Both the position numbers and the translations under genes were made by a program. The notes beneath the pieces were generated by a model. It was not told where the DNA came from and searched no databases. It saw nothing but the letters and a program-made list of their open reading frames with translations. A stretch of DNA of 64,000 nucleotides, taken from Ptiloglossa arizonensis (taxonomy: Eukaryota > Arthropoda > Insecta > Hymenoptera > Colletidae). The DNA is taken from positions 16,060,811-16,124,810 of the forward strand of contig NC_135058.1 in the NCBI RefSeq assembly GCF_051014685.1, given 5' to 3'. Positions 24,201 to 36,239 of this stretch are shown one piece after another (positions within the stretch are counted from its first letter, which is position 1; each line of letters starts with the position of its first letter).

Positions 24201-27200
24201 CCCCTGACTCTCGGGCCCGAACGAATTAGCTCGATCGGAATCCAGCGGAGCAAATTACCATCGTAGCCACGAAGAACCGAACACGTACGCGTCGTTCACA
24301 ATTTTGCGTGATCGGTCGCGGATCGATCGTTCCGTCTAGCGTCTATGGACGGTGGGAGGGAGCGGCGGAGGAGGAGGGGGCAGGATGACGAGGACGGTGA
24401 TTAGGATCGTGGCTCCAGAGCGTCCCTCCTTCTCCCCATCCGTGTGTTAAAGACACACATCGTCTGCTAGAAAAACGATCCTCCGACACGAGGAGAAAGA
24501 GGAGAGGGAAGTGATGGCTGATGGGGTGGGAAAGACAAGATTAGAATAATAGTCGTCGCGTTGGAGCGGCGGTGGTCGTTTGGGCCGCTTAGGGAATAGT
24601 TTAAACTGTTTAACATAATCGGCGCCGCCGTCACATCGCTCCGATTCGGAGACCCAACAATTTGCCCGACTGTTCTCTAATGTCAACAGATTAGCCGTAA
24701 TAGTGAAATTACACGTTCGCGTAATATCTCACATATGGAGTCACGTCGCCTTGCCGTAATCCTCGTGGTCCGCGTCCACTCCCCCTCCCTCCTCCTGTCC
24801 CTCTCCCTCGTTCGATGCTGTCCCCTCATCGGCCGAGGGAAGCCACCTTCAATCCCGTGGAGGAGATTTTGGTAATGCTAGGGTTAGACGTTATACCCCG
24901 GGACGAGAGGTCAAACGGCTTTACGGACCAGATTACATGCATTATTTTTGCGCGCTCTCTCTTTCTTTTTCTCTCTCTATCCCAACGACGATGAAAATGG
25001 CCGGTAATTCGAGCGGGACCGCGATCACCTCCGTCTCGTCTCGGACGTGGAGAAATTCGGGGAGACACCAACGTTTGGCGAACACACTTTGGAAAGCCTA
25101 TGCGATCGAAGACGCTTATACCGAGGGTGGATCGAAAACTAACACGGAGAGAGAATGGTAAGAATTTCGTTCTTCGCGTTGCTGTTCGATACAGTCCCCC
25201 TTTGAATCTCTACGCTCGGTTCCAAGCGATATTTCTCGACCTGGGCTGCTCGAAATACTTTATCGCGAGAGTCGAAACTTCTTCGGTGAACGAAAATTGT
25301 TCCCCAGGTGGTTCTCGAGCTAGGTGAGTGAATTCAGTATCAGTTTCTCATCAATTGTTAAAAGCCAGGGGACTCTTCTTCCAGAAGATCTCCTGCAGAA
25401 TCCCTGTTCGTAGGGGATGACTAGAATCTTTGCTGTTCCTGGAACCTGGATACGTTAATCCGGTATGTCTACATCGTAGATAAAATTAACCCTCGATGCA
25501 TAGACTTTTTCTCGAAAATTGTAGATTAAAATTGAAAAAGTTATTTCACTCGTTATAATAATTGTATAATACATTGTTAATGTTGTGTTGTAGCATACGT
25601 AATAGTAGGTGAGAAATATATCGCTAACACCTAATAACATCTATATAAACGAAGGGTCTTTTTGTTCGATTGCTTTACGATTTCTTTATTTTTGTTTTCG
25701 AAACAGCCGATGCAGACTACCTGAAAAAATTCCAGAAAAGTTACTAGTTTGAGTATCAACGGAAAACCTCGCCGATCTTCTGACAACAGTTCGCTGAACC
25801 TCGCGAGAAATAATAGTGCGTCCAAGTGCTCTCTATATCAGACAGTGAAGTTTCCAATCGGCCCTCGTATTGTTACATCGCGCGGAGAGTTCGACGCATG
25901 TTGAATCTTGCGCGTGTGTGTAAATCTGTTTTGCATGTTTAGTCGAGAGAGAGAGTTGCGAGCGCGGTGTGTATCTTCTGACGCATGCAAGTTTCGCTGA
26001 GCAAGGTTCTTGAGAGTGAGTTCTTGTGGATTGTTCTTCGCCGGTTTCAGAATTATTCCGATCTAATTAGTCTTTCTGCATCGAGTTTATGTAAGGCATT
26101 TTGATAGCAGAACAAAGTAACGAGTACTTTTATTCGGGAGAATTTTCCTTTCTATTTCGATTGCACCCTGTACACACCATTGTCCAAAATTCGTGGTACA
26201 AATAAGTGGAGATTCTAAGGTTCGAAATAAGACAATAATAAAGAAGAACAAAATTGCATCTAATGCTTTGTTTTCGAGCAAAATGCATTTGAAAATCAAT
26301 CTAGGGTGCGTGCACCTAACGAATGACTGGCGTTATGGATTTCACTATAGACGGCTACTGTGATTGTTTTTGCACAGGATATAACGTCAGGTACTGTTTA
26401 CCATCGATACTTGGCTATCGATACGTTCTTAAGGTGTGCGAAAGATACTTTGAACGTTCGTAATGGAATTCGTAACGTCAGTCATCGGTTAGGTGAACGT
26501 GTACCAGAATAATTTTCAAATACGATAGCTGCTGGAAAATCACGGACCCTCGAACGGATGACAACCACTGTCTGTTCATTCTCAGACCCCTAACGAAGCC
26601 AGCTGCAACGTTAGAGAAACGTTGGAAGACTAGAAAAGAACTTGTAACGGGACCGTATCTATTTGTTATGTACTTGAAAACCGACGTCAGTTTGCATTAG
26701 TTTCGATTAACGTTCGAACCAATCGTAATTGTTCGGTAGCCGTTTAAACATAATGGACTCGAGTATTCTTTAATGGTCTCTGGTGGAAGTACTCTCACTT
26801 TCACTGGGATTGGAACGTAATCGAAAGTGTGAATACCATTGTTCGAGCGCATCGGAGCATTAAGAAACCGTAAGATTAAGTAACGTCTTGAGACTGTCTT
26901 TCTTTCTTTTCTTTTTAATTTTAATGCGAGCAGAAGTAATGATTCACCGGCGAGTCGTGTCGTGCAAGGTAATCGTTACTTAATGGTGGATACGTTGAAT
27001 GCAGCGCGTTACAAATTGCTCGAGGACAGATCTGGAACTTGAGGAGATTCTGCATTTTTGCCCGACGAACAAAGATGTGACTTTAAACTGTGTCGTGACA
27101 TTATTCGTAACAAAGAACGGATATTGAACTAACGTTCGATCTTTAAAAAAGTCATGGATTTAGAAATAAAACTATGAATCGTTTCCAAGACAAGAAAACT

Positions 27201-27419
27201 GAGCTAAAATATTACATAAAAAATATTACCACACACGTTACCTTGGGACATTCTAATAGGACACCAACTCAGACCGAAAAGTCAGATATCTGTATCGAAG
27301 ATGGTATTAAACTTTTGCAAAGTTATGCAGACTGAAGTCAAACCGAAGATCGTCAACGTTTACTTTCCAAGAGTTTCAAAGAGAACTATCGAGATGAAAA
27401 GGTTCGTGATCTTCCCCAA
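15260..27419. other. Long gene-free stretch
   Basis: Twelve kilobases of mixed DNA. A forkhead-like TTTATTTGTTTATG is at 16180-16195. A purine-rich GC patch (GGCGGAGGAGGAGGGGG) is near 24364. I see no convincing exon, RNA gene or mobile element. Confidence 0.5.
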
Positions 27420-27560
27420 GATCGTAAAACTAAAGCCACGTGGATGACTCCTCGCGTCGAGTGACTCCACAATCTTCTCGAAGACCGTAAAGCTAAACAC
27501 GCATAGGACTCCTCGTGTCGAGTGACTCCACAATCGTCCCTAAGACACTAAAACCAGAAG
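27420..27560. repeat. 61-bp tandem duplication
   Basis: GACTCCTCGCGTCGAGTGAC at 27446 recurs as GACTCCTCGTGTCGAGTGAC at 27507. Both copies are followed by TCCACAATC and preceded by a GTAAA(A/G)CTAAA stretch. Two good copies are seen, with weaker echoes in the flanks. Confidence 0.7.
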
Positions 27561-27905
27561 ACAGCGCGTACGACGCAATCGTCGACAAAATTGCGTAACA
27601 GATATCCTCGTACGCGTCACCTTAGGGTACAAAGTATTCGAACAGGACTCCAACTGGGCTGAGTCCTCGCGTCTAGGTAAAAATGATCTCCGAAAGCTCC
27701 CCTGGAAACCGGTCGGGAAATCCGCGCAGAGACCGCGAGCGTCTACGGATAGTTGGTCGAAACTTGGTGTTTCCGGTCACGTCGGCCCCACTGGCAGATA
27801 AGTACACCTCGAAGGGCGGTCGAAACGTCGAAACAGATCGCGGAACGTGACGCGAGTCTTTCGAACGCGTCGGTACGCGAGAAGGAAGGACGGAAGTCTG
27901 GCGTA

Positions 27906-27939
27906 CTGGAGGAAGGAAGGAAGTAAGGAAGGAAGGAAG
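27906..27939. repeat. GGAA microsatellite
   Basis: About eight GGAA-type tetranucleotides (GGAGGAAGGAAGGAAGTAAG, then GAAGGAAGGAAG) form a purine-only run. Simple sequence; no gene is implied. Confidence 0.85.
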
Positions 27940-29630
27940 CGGCGTACTCCCTGGATAATAATGATCTCAGGATCGACGGATGACGTACGACGGGGTCCCC
28001 GAGGGGGCCAGTGGCGGTTGATCCATTGTTACGCTATCTCTCCTATTCTGCCTCGCGTTTAATGCATAATCTATTACGGGCTTTTAACAATGCGAACCAC
28101 CTCGCCTCGGCGCGAGCACTCGCCTCCTCGGTCCGAGGGTGCCTCGACGAATCGATCTTCCCGTGGCTCGCACCCTCATATTTCACGAATGTTTTGACGT
28201 TTGCTTCGTAAGCATCCGTCGCAAGGGTGAATCGGTCACGAGAAACCGTCCTCTCGCGAGGGGTGGCTCGCGATCGAGTACCATGCAGAATTCGACACTG
28301 CTCGAAAGTGAACACAGAGCCGAGGAAACCGATTACGCAAACGCGATCTCCGTGCGACTGATTTCGCTGCGAAAGTAATAGACAGGATTAACCCGAGAGT
28401 ACACGCCGAAGCGAACTGGGTTACACGAACTTCGCGAAACGATCGAAGTCTAATCACCGTTCTTCGTTCTCTTCTCGACGAAAGGTTGTGGTTAGTGGCA
28501 CGATCGGGTACGAAATACGCCAACACCTCGTTAAAGCGTCGCGCTCCTACCCCGATAAAGCGTACCGAGTCGTACCTAACGCTGTTTACGTTATCGAACG
28601 CTTCGATGCTTTTTATCGATAAATTTCTGAGCTTCTTCTCTCGCGAATAACGCTAAGTTCTTTTTAGAAACGACTCGTGCAACGTATGGAGAAAAATTGT
28701 TTATCGTAGGTAGAACTATTGCAGTCGATCGAGTATTCACAGAAAGGGGATTTGATTGACCACAATGGCGCCTCCTATGACTCGATGAAGCTTTTATACA
28801 GACTTTGCAATTGTTCTTAATCTAAGATTAGAACATTCAAACTTTTTTCATTTCGGTAGCGTAATGTGGAGAAAGGAAGTTTATACAACGTGGGTATTAC
28901 AAAATGGATTTCATTTTTTAACCAACAAAGCTTCGCGATGGAAGAAGGTGGTTCAGTTATTCATGGTTTTGAAGATAAACCGAGGGCAGGGCAAGTTTAG
29001 CAAAAGTGTTTTGGGAGTAACCTTTCAGTGACATTGAGCTGCGGATTAGCTTTTCGCTATCTGTAGTCGAACTTTGGAATATCGCGATTGAAAAATAAAT
29101 TTCATATTCGATATCTATCAAATTGAAAGAGAAGAAAGATCGATTCATTGGGTGGCTATGATTCAAATTGGACTGCACAGCCAATAAAATCTAATATCAC
29201 AAAATGGCTGCTTTTGAGGGGGCAACGTTAACAATTCTCCCAAAAGAGAAGAATCTATAAATTCACGAACCATCGAACGATGTTTAAACTTTTCCTTTTC
29301 GCATCTTTGCTCGAACCCGTGCAACGACAAACTACGATAAATGCTCGAGTACCATCGTCGAGCAAAGAAACCGAATAATTCGGCCATTAAGCAGCCCGCT
29401 GTACCTAAACTTCGTTGGTCGATCCGGTCGCGCAGGAAGTGGTCTTTTACGCACGATCCCATCATTGAATATGTATATCGAGAAGTGCATTGGCCTTGGA
29501 GTCCTGCCAATAGATTAATAGCTGCGGAGTGATGCTCGAGATTTCGTCGGTATATATCGCATTACGGGAAATGACGCGCCAGAATCTTCGAATGACTTCG
29601 CGAAGGAGAGCTCGAAGGGACGAGCGACGC

Positions 29631-29698
29631 GAGAGAGAGAAAGAGAGAGAGAGAAAGAGAGAGAGAGAGGGAGGGAGAGGAGGGGAGAGAAAAAAAGA
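29631..29698. repeat. Purine-only GA tract, about 68 nt
   Basis: Uninterrupted purines: GA dinucleotides, then GGGAGGGAGAGGAGGGGAG, then a run of A. The long homopurine/homopyrimidine asymmetry with mirror-like GA units could form triplex (H-DNA). It accounts for the Ser/Leu-rich minus-strand frame over it. Confidence 0.88.
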
Positions 29699-29997
29699 AT
29701 AAAGGCAAATGGAAGAGATAGACGGCAGAGAAGGATCCCAACGAGATCGTATAATCACTCTTTCTTCTTTCTTCGACGATCCGCCCTTTCTTCCGTCTTT
29801 TCTCTTCGACTCGAACTCTTATCCCTTTCGAGCCCTCGTGTTTCGTCGTTCAACGATTTTGGGACAACCATCGATACCTTTCGTCCGAACGTACATATAT
29901 AGATTGTTTGGAGAAATCGTTAACAATGTTAGAAGATAGACCCACTCGAGGGTTAACTTAGGTACTCTTTGATTTAAGAGTGTAAAAGGTATTCCAA

Positions 29998-30085
29998 AAA
30001 ATGACCTTGTATAACTTGGTCCGATATGGAGCATTATTTTTAAAAGTATTCGTTCGATTAAAAAATGACCTTGTACGGCCTTGTT
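29998..30085. repeat. 64-bp diverged duplication
   Basis: AAAATGACCTTGTA begins near 29999 and again near 30063. ACCTTGT returns a third time near 30140 in AT-rich sequence. Noncoding. Confidence 0.5.
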
Positions 30086-32894
30086 TAGCGAAGAATCTAA
30101 TTTTGCAAAGTATCCCATTAATTAAAAATTGTTTTTATATAACCTTGTCTGCTACAGATTATGGTATTTTTCCTCTCTAGAGTTACAGCATCGTGTAAAA
30201 AAGAACATGTACGATTGCATTTATAAAAACTTACTGTATCCCTCGACTGGGCAGATTTATTATTTTTATGTCTCCCGAAGCTTCCAATGCCAAACCGAAA
30301 CAATGCAACTGCCTCGTTTAAAGAAACGACGACCTTCGTATATTCAAAGTGACTTATACACACCATTAATTTTACTCTACCTTATCCACTGGTTACTTAC
30401 CAGCTATCCTACTTAGGACACAGCAAAAAGTATTTTACCCAAAAAACTAGTAAAAATAATCCACATAAAAACTACACTTTGAAATATTTGAAAAAATAGT
30501 TATCCGGTCTATCTAGAAACACGGATGTAAGTATAAGTAATGAAATTGTACAAGAACGAGACACAATTAATCAAATACAAAAACGTTGGTTTTCTTCTGC
30601 GCTATTCTCGATCCCAACGTATAGTTCTCTACATTTTGCACATAGTTTCGAGATTATCTGGAACGTGGCTAATCGAGGACTTGCACTATTCTTCGATTCA
30701 TTAACGAGAGAGTTCTCCATTGACCCTAATCGTTTCGGGAATAGTTGTACACACCCAAAACTTGGGTCTCGGATTCCAAAGAATCCGTGCATTCCGCTTT
30801 CAATTCGTTTACGCAATCGCGAATCGAATCGCCGCGCTACCGGAATCCCCGGACGAGTTCGAGCGACGGACGAAGAACGCGTGAGCGCGAGCGATACTTA
30901 ATTCACCCTGGCGCACGCGTGCAGTCACGCTGAATCATTAACGAGCGTGCGCAGAAGATTAAGGCCCCGGTGTTTAACGCGCGCACTTTTAACGACTTCG
31001 ACGTGGCCCGATGTGAATAAAAACCGTCGATAAATTGACGAACGACGAGCGTACGCTTCGCTTCGCGTCCAGGTGATCCGCGTTGCTCGACGCAGGGAAA
31101 ACAAGTTCCACGAAGGGTTTCATTAATATTTTACCGTATTTATACATAGCGGTTCATTTTTTCATCGACATTATCCCTCCACAGATACACCAATTTCGAA
31201 GAAAAATTATATAAAAAAATGTACCGTCTCGAATACTCGGAATTTGAGAACTCTCCAAATTGAAGACTCTGTCTACGTAAAATTTGCACACTTGCGACAA
31301 ACTGGACACATTGCGTACCATTGTTTTATGGTGTATCGCGGTATCGTCGGTTCAAGAGACCGCGATATAATTCGTGAACGATGAAACTTAGCGAAAGATT
31401 TCGAATGAAAGAGAAGAGGTGATAAAAGTTTCAAAAATCTGGTCTCAAAATGGTCGTTGTAATCGAAGCAAGTAGTAAATTCTAGGAACAATCTTACCTT
31501 TCTTCTTATCCCAAAGATGGGTAAAAAGAAACGCGCCGAAAAGCGTGAACGAGTTACCTGCACGAATAAAGTTATAAAAAAGATAAAAGAAATAGCAGGC
31601 AGTTAATACGAGCGTGGAAGAGTCGCGACGTCAATTACCCTGACAGGCAAATGATCAATTACTGTCGAGCGACAACGACCGACAATCAGCGTCGAATTAT
31701 GACGACATCGGCGGCGATTAGTCGCGCTTTTCCCAACGCGGTCTCCACCAGCGGCCCTGCTGTTTCCTTGGAGGGCCTCTGGTCTCTTCCTCTCGCTCGC
31801 GTACTCGCCTGTTGCGTGCGAGCGACTTCGAGCGGCGTATCGCCGCGGGGGGACCGCCTCGCGTACCCCGCAACAGGGCCATTTTGCGAGCAGTCGCGTC
31901 GATAACCAACCAGACGTATTAACCTTGTCGCCGATTTAACAACCTCGCCTGGATCGACAACACTCTCTTGTCCACGCGTTGACATTATTTACCGCGCACC
32001 TAACCTATCGACATCCATACCGCATCGACGTCTCATCGATGCACGCTTCGTCTTCGAGTACCATCGAAACAATCGTTGTATCGAAATTTTTTGAGTTGAA
32101 TTGGAAACGTAGTATCGAAATAAGTTCGATCTCCTTTTAAGATATATGATTTACTACACAAGGAATTTGTGTTATTTGCAGACAGTGCTTAGACAAAGCA
32201 GACATAATTCTTTTATCGATACATGCGTTTATAAATCACTTTGTAGAAGAACGCGGATAACTCGAACGAGTCTGGTGTCCATGGGCCGCGATTGTTAAAT
32301 GGGCGCCAGTGTTTGAACCGTTAGCTCGACGAATCTTTTTGCAACGGGATGTAACTGGGTCGTTTTCCAAGCGCCGATGGACACCCAACCCTTCGACCTC
32401 GTTCGGTGTTTCAGCTCTCGGGGCGATTAGGGGCCGACGTTTTACGAGGAAATTCTTGACCTCGTTCGCGGACGTCTTCGGGACGGACGCGTGTCTGCGA
32501 GCTTGCTTTGTTCCCTCGCATCGATCGGCCAATGAACGCCGACGATCTGGAAGATTTAATTACTGGCGGGCGAACAGAATGGTTTCTTGATTGCCGAGGA
32601 AACCGTGCACCGACGATGGAATTCACGGACCGCGCCTAATGTACTATGGGGAGCACGAAGAATCGGTTCTGGAAAGTACGCGGGTCCCATTGCTCGGATT
32701 ATTGCGCCCCCCGTACGCTACTGGGCGAGAAATGGAAAAATTACCATCGATTCTAATGTAAACGATACTTCGAGTCTAATCTCGGAAGAAAATTCTCGGG
32801 AGAAATTGACAACTCCTTGTACGATATCTAGCCGTGTTAAAATCCTTCAGTGTTTCGTAAAAATTGAAGGTGATTTTTACGGGGTAGCTGGACG

Positions 32895-33110
32895 TTGTAT
32901 AGATTACTTTTATAAAATGAAAAATTATTTTCGAGTCCTAAGTTTCGACAGAATCGAGAGTGGAGAACATTCTACAGATTACTACGATAAAGTGAATAAT
33001 TATACTCTGCCACCAGATCCCAAATTTCGTAAATATAGGGGGTGGAGTACAGTTGGATACCGTGTAGATTATTACGAGAAAATAGAGAATCATTCTTGGC
33101 CAGGTAATCC
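32895..33110 (+). repeat. Degenerate repeats spaced 75 and 90 bp, in frame within a 181-codon open frame
   Basis: AGATTAC at 32901 and 32976, and AGATTAT at 33066, head three related segments. Each reads DY(F/Y)xK(M/V/I)xN(Y/H) in the open frame that spans 32587-33132. Both spacings are multiples of three. I recognise no protein family. The nucleotide repeats could be simple minisatellite decay in a low-stop region, or the frame could be a small lineage-specific gene. Noncoding is more likely, because the first half of the frame looks like background. Confidence 0.45.
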
Positions 33111-33280
33111 GAAGAAAATTCAAAAACCCTGAACTGTTCCCGAGCAAGAACACGAGAGCTAGGAATCATCGGTTTCGCTCGGTTCCCGTATAGCCGTATC
33201 AATCTCGATCCGTGTATCCATGGGGGGATCGACGGGGCTGCTCGGATTATCGCGGCTCTTCGTCATTAGAGAGCCCGTGG

Positions 33281-33292
33281 AGGTCACACCTG
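33281..33292. promoter_or_regulatory. Overlapping nuclear-receptor, T-box and E-box words
   Basis: AGGTCACACCTG contains AGGTCA (nuclear-receptor half-site), TCACACCT (T-box half-site) and CACCTG (E-box/Snail site) overlapping in 12 bp. Each word is common alone; the overlap is merely suggestive. Confidence 0.2.
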
Positions 33293-34718
33293 GCGCCCCC
33301 AGCTACGAACCCGGGTTAGCCTAATGGCGCGGCAGATGCGAATCATCGTTCGTTCTTCCCGAATCTTCATAAATATCCGATCGATATATAAATGTGTCTA
33401 CGCCCTGGCCGGGGTACCGGCTAGCTCTCTCGTTCCCGGAGATCCTATTCCCGATCGGACTCCCACTCGGCTGCCCTCCAGCTTTTCGATCGATTCTCCC
33501 GATCGACGAAATAACCGGGACCACAATTTCGTCCGATGTACCGATTAGAAGGGGGCTGGGTCCCGAGTCGAGACAATTCGTCGTTGCCTTTTTCTCTTTT
33601 TTTTTTGTGTACCTCGTGGAATGTTAAGGACACACCGGGCCATCGGGTTCGTCTGTCGATCTCGGGGCTATTGAAATTTTTCGAGGCTCCGGTATCGTCG
33701 AATTCTTCTCCGGATTGCGCGCAAAAATATTTTCGCTGGCATTCGGGGCGCGTACGACGAGGAATTTGAAAATTGAAACGCGCGCCGAACGAACGAAGAG
33801 CTCGGCGTGGTCCGATATCCTCGGATCCTCCGTTGGAGATTCGAATTCACGCGATTGGCATACATTTTCCTAGCAATTTTCTCTATCGGGTGAACTCCTC
33901 GGTTCGCTCCGTTCCTTCCAAAGACTCCAGAGACCTTCCGTAACGATGCACCCAGTGCACTCTCTCGAAATATTCCTCCTTAATCCCGAAACACTCGGTC
34001 GTCTCGAGTAATTCGGTCGATGAAAGTAATCGAGCGATTGGATCGATCACGGAGCTCATCAGCGACCCGGGGCCCAGCGCCACGCGCGTCGACCCGGAAA
34101 AGCGAAATCCCAATTATAAACGTAATAACCGCGCGCGCATTCTTTTTCGAGCGGTCGATTCCCGAGGTAACGCGCGGACACGTTAACTGGAGGGTGATCG
34201 ATGAGCAGATTACTGGTCGTTCCACGGATACCGGGAACGAACGTTTCGAGAGAAACAACGACAGCGTGGAAGGAGAGGGAGAGAGATAACGAGCCGCAGA
34301 GGGGAAAAAAAAAATCCTTTCTCATAGCGGTCGCGCGGCGTACGCGCGGAGCCGCGGCTCGCGCGCACCGAGAGGAATTTCACCTACAACCTTTCGACGC
34401 GGAGGCTGCGCGCCAAGGTTTGGAGAGGACCTTGTTATTAATCACGACGCTGCCATCTCCCGGAGCAACGTTCGCTCGTTAGCCAGGGGGTTGGCGGGGC
34501 TAAGAGACCGTCGGGGGGTGTACGCGGGGGCCCCCGGGGGTGGCCATCTCTTAATTACTTCCGCGCCAATTAACACCGCCTCGAATAAAGAAGGGGCTAC
34601 TCGACCGCCAATGGGAGCCCGCTTCTGAAAAAGCCAGTTGCCTCGGAAGCGCTCGCTTTCGATTTAATACAGCGGCCGCGCAGCGCGCGCATGTGTGCGT
34701 CTACGTCTACGTGTGTCT

Positions 34719-34741
34719 ATGCGTGTGTGTGTGTGTGTGTA
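34719..34741. repeat. TG microsatellite
   Basis: TATGCG leads into about nine TG dinucleotides ending TGTA. It is preceded by further GTGTG/TACG alternations from 34684. Alternating purine-pyrimidine composition. Confidence 0.88.
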
Positions 34742-35367
34742 CCTGCGACGACGCGTATGCAGGAGTGGCCGACCACTTTCGCGGAATCGATGATCCTCGG
34801 TGACGTTGCTTCCCCGTCGTCGCGGTTTCTCGCGTCCAAGTAATGGCCGATTAAAGCGGATGCGCGTCGTTTCGTAGCGATCCACGAGTTTGGTGAATCG
34901 TTCCGGGGAACCTGAAGCGACGCCGAGTGTATCGGTAACGATTCGAAGACGCGCGAAACGACTCGGTAATTTTATACTTCTCTCGAAATCGACTTGGATT
35001 CGGTGAGCAATAATCGTTAAAGCGGGGATCATCGGCTCTGTGTGTAAAACCGACGCCTTGGAATCGAGCATCGACGAGCCCGGTCAAACGGAATCTTCCG
35101 GTGGATCGGAATCGCGAGTCACCCCTCCGCGGCGGCCGAAGAAAGGCCGGTTGATTGACTTCCCATGGGACTTCGCTTTCGGAAGAACACAACTGATCCC
35201 TTCTGGCTATCCGGACCCGTTCCCCTCCCTCTCGCGCTCTCCCTCGATCCCTTTGGAATCCACCAAACTCCATCCGAACGTGACTGGTTTACTTCGTTTC
35301 TGTCTGCGCGAGGTACTCGAGTAAATCACGAGGAGACGAAAAGCTTGTATCCAGCAGCGATCTCGCC

Positions 35368-35412
35368 GGCCTCGTCCTCCTCGTCCTCCTCGTCCTCCTC
35401 GTCCTCCTCGTC
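35368..35412. repeat. 9-bp CTCGTCCTC minisatellite
   Basis: About four and a half tandem copies. The 9-bp unit keeps frame, so it reads as poly-Ser on the + strand and Asp/Glu-rich on the - strand. Both are artefacts of the repeat rather than support for a gene. Confidence 0.85.
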
Positions 35413-35564
35413 GACGTCTCGGATTAACAGCGAGGCCGCCCTTCTCATATTTTTTCCGGTATCTCTTCGCGCATGATGCATGGTCGGACCTTCGCGGGTC
35501 GTTATCGCGAGACGCGCGGCAAGGGTCAAACTCCTTGGACGCACACCCCCAGAGGTAGGCGAAT

Positions 35565-35603
35565 ACTCATCGAAAGTGAATCTAACACTGTTGTAAACTT
35601 ATC
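35565..35603 (+). repeat. Dispersed 39-bp similarity with 63163-63201 (first copy)
   Basis: ACTCATCGAAAGTGAATCTA and the 19 bases after it match 63163-63201 at 33 of 39 positions by hand alignment without gaps. Both copies end in AAACTTATC. Probably fragments of the same old repeat family. Confidence 0.5.
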
Positions 35604-36239
35604 GATAATTTAGAACGCTTCTCCGTTCGATACTTTTTGGCGTGAAAAGGGTAAGTATTCAGGGGTTAATCGTCACATTTGCGATGGAAAGGAAATCGAA
35701 ATTCTTCTTGCGCAAACTGGAATCCTTAAAAATAATATAAAATAAAGAATCGTGTTCTTCTCGAAACAGTTCCTACCCTCTTTTCACGACAAATTGCGGG
35801 ATATTTTTATACGTATGGATAAAGACGTAAATAGTAATTGGATAGTACTTCGATTTTAAGAAATCTGAAGTTTCTTGCCGAAATTTTCTTCATCGTTCCT
35901 GAGATTACGAAATCTTGAACTTTTCTTGGACACTCGTCTAGCGAAAACCAACGTCTCGAAAATACTCAGTGGTAGATTCTACGCACCTAATCCTTGGGTC
36001 TTTCTAGTTTTCTCTTTCTGCTACCGACTGAAAAATATTTCCACCCAGAGACTTGGCCTCGCCGAACGCAAGAACGCTCCTAGTTCGAGAAGAAGAGAGT
36101 AACGGAACGGTTACGAAGGAATAGCAGCCCGTGTTGGGATACCGGTGAAAAGAACACCCCCGGTTGTTGGAAACGGTAACCGAGGGTCGACGGTGACGGT
36201 TCACCCAATCAGGAATAATCCGTGGCCGCGTCGCGAGGG

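Larger units (their letters stand above)
27940..32894. other. Gene-free stretch
   Basis: Holds a POU-like ATGCATAAT near 28063, the purine tract at 29631 and the 64-bp duplication near 30000. AT-rich at 28840-29160 and 30120-30600. No gene was recognised. Confidence 0.5.
33133..36239. other. Gene-free, CpG-rich stretch
   Basis: Includes a G-rich patch (34488-34545), AATTA-type words with a CCAAT box at 34550-34615, the TG and CTCGTCCTC microsatellites, and a dispersed repeat fragment. Open frames here are short and overlap antisense partners. Confidence 0.5.

Noticed and set aside
25825..26030. ATATCAGACAGTG initiator-like word followed later by GAGTGAGT, a possible first exon
   Set aside because: Both words are short and common, and there is no downstream promoter element or coding support.
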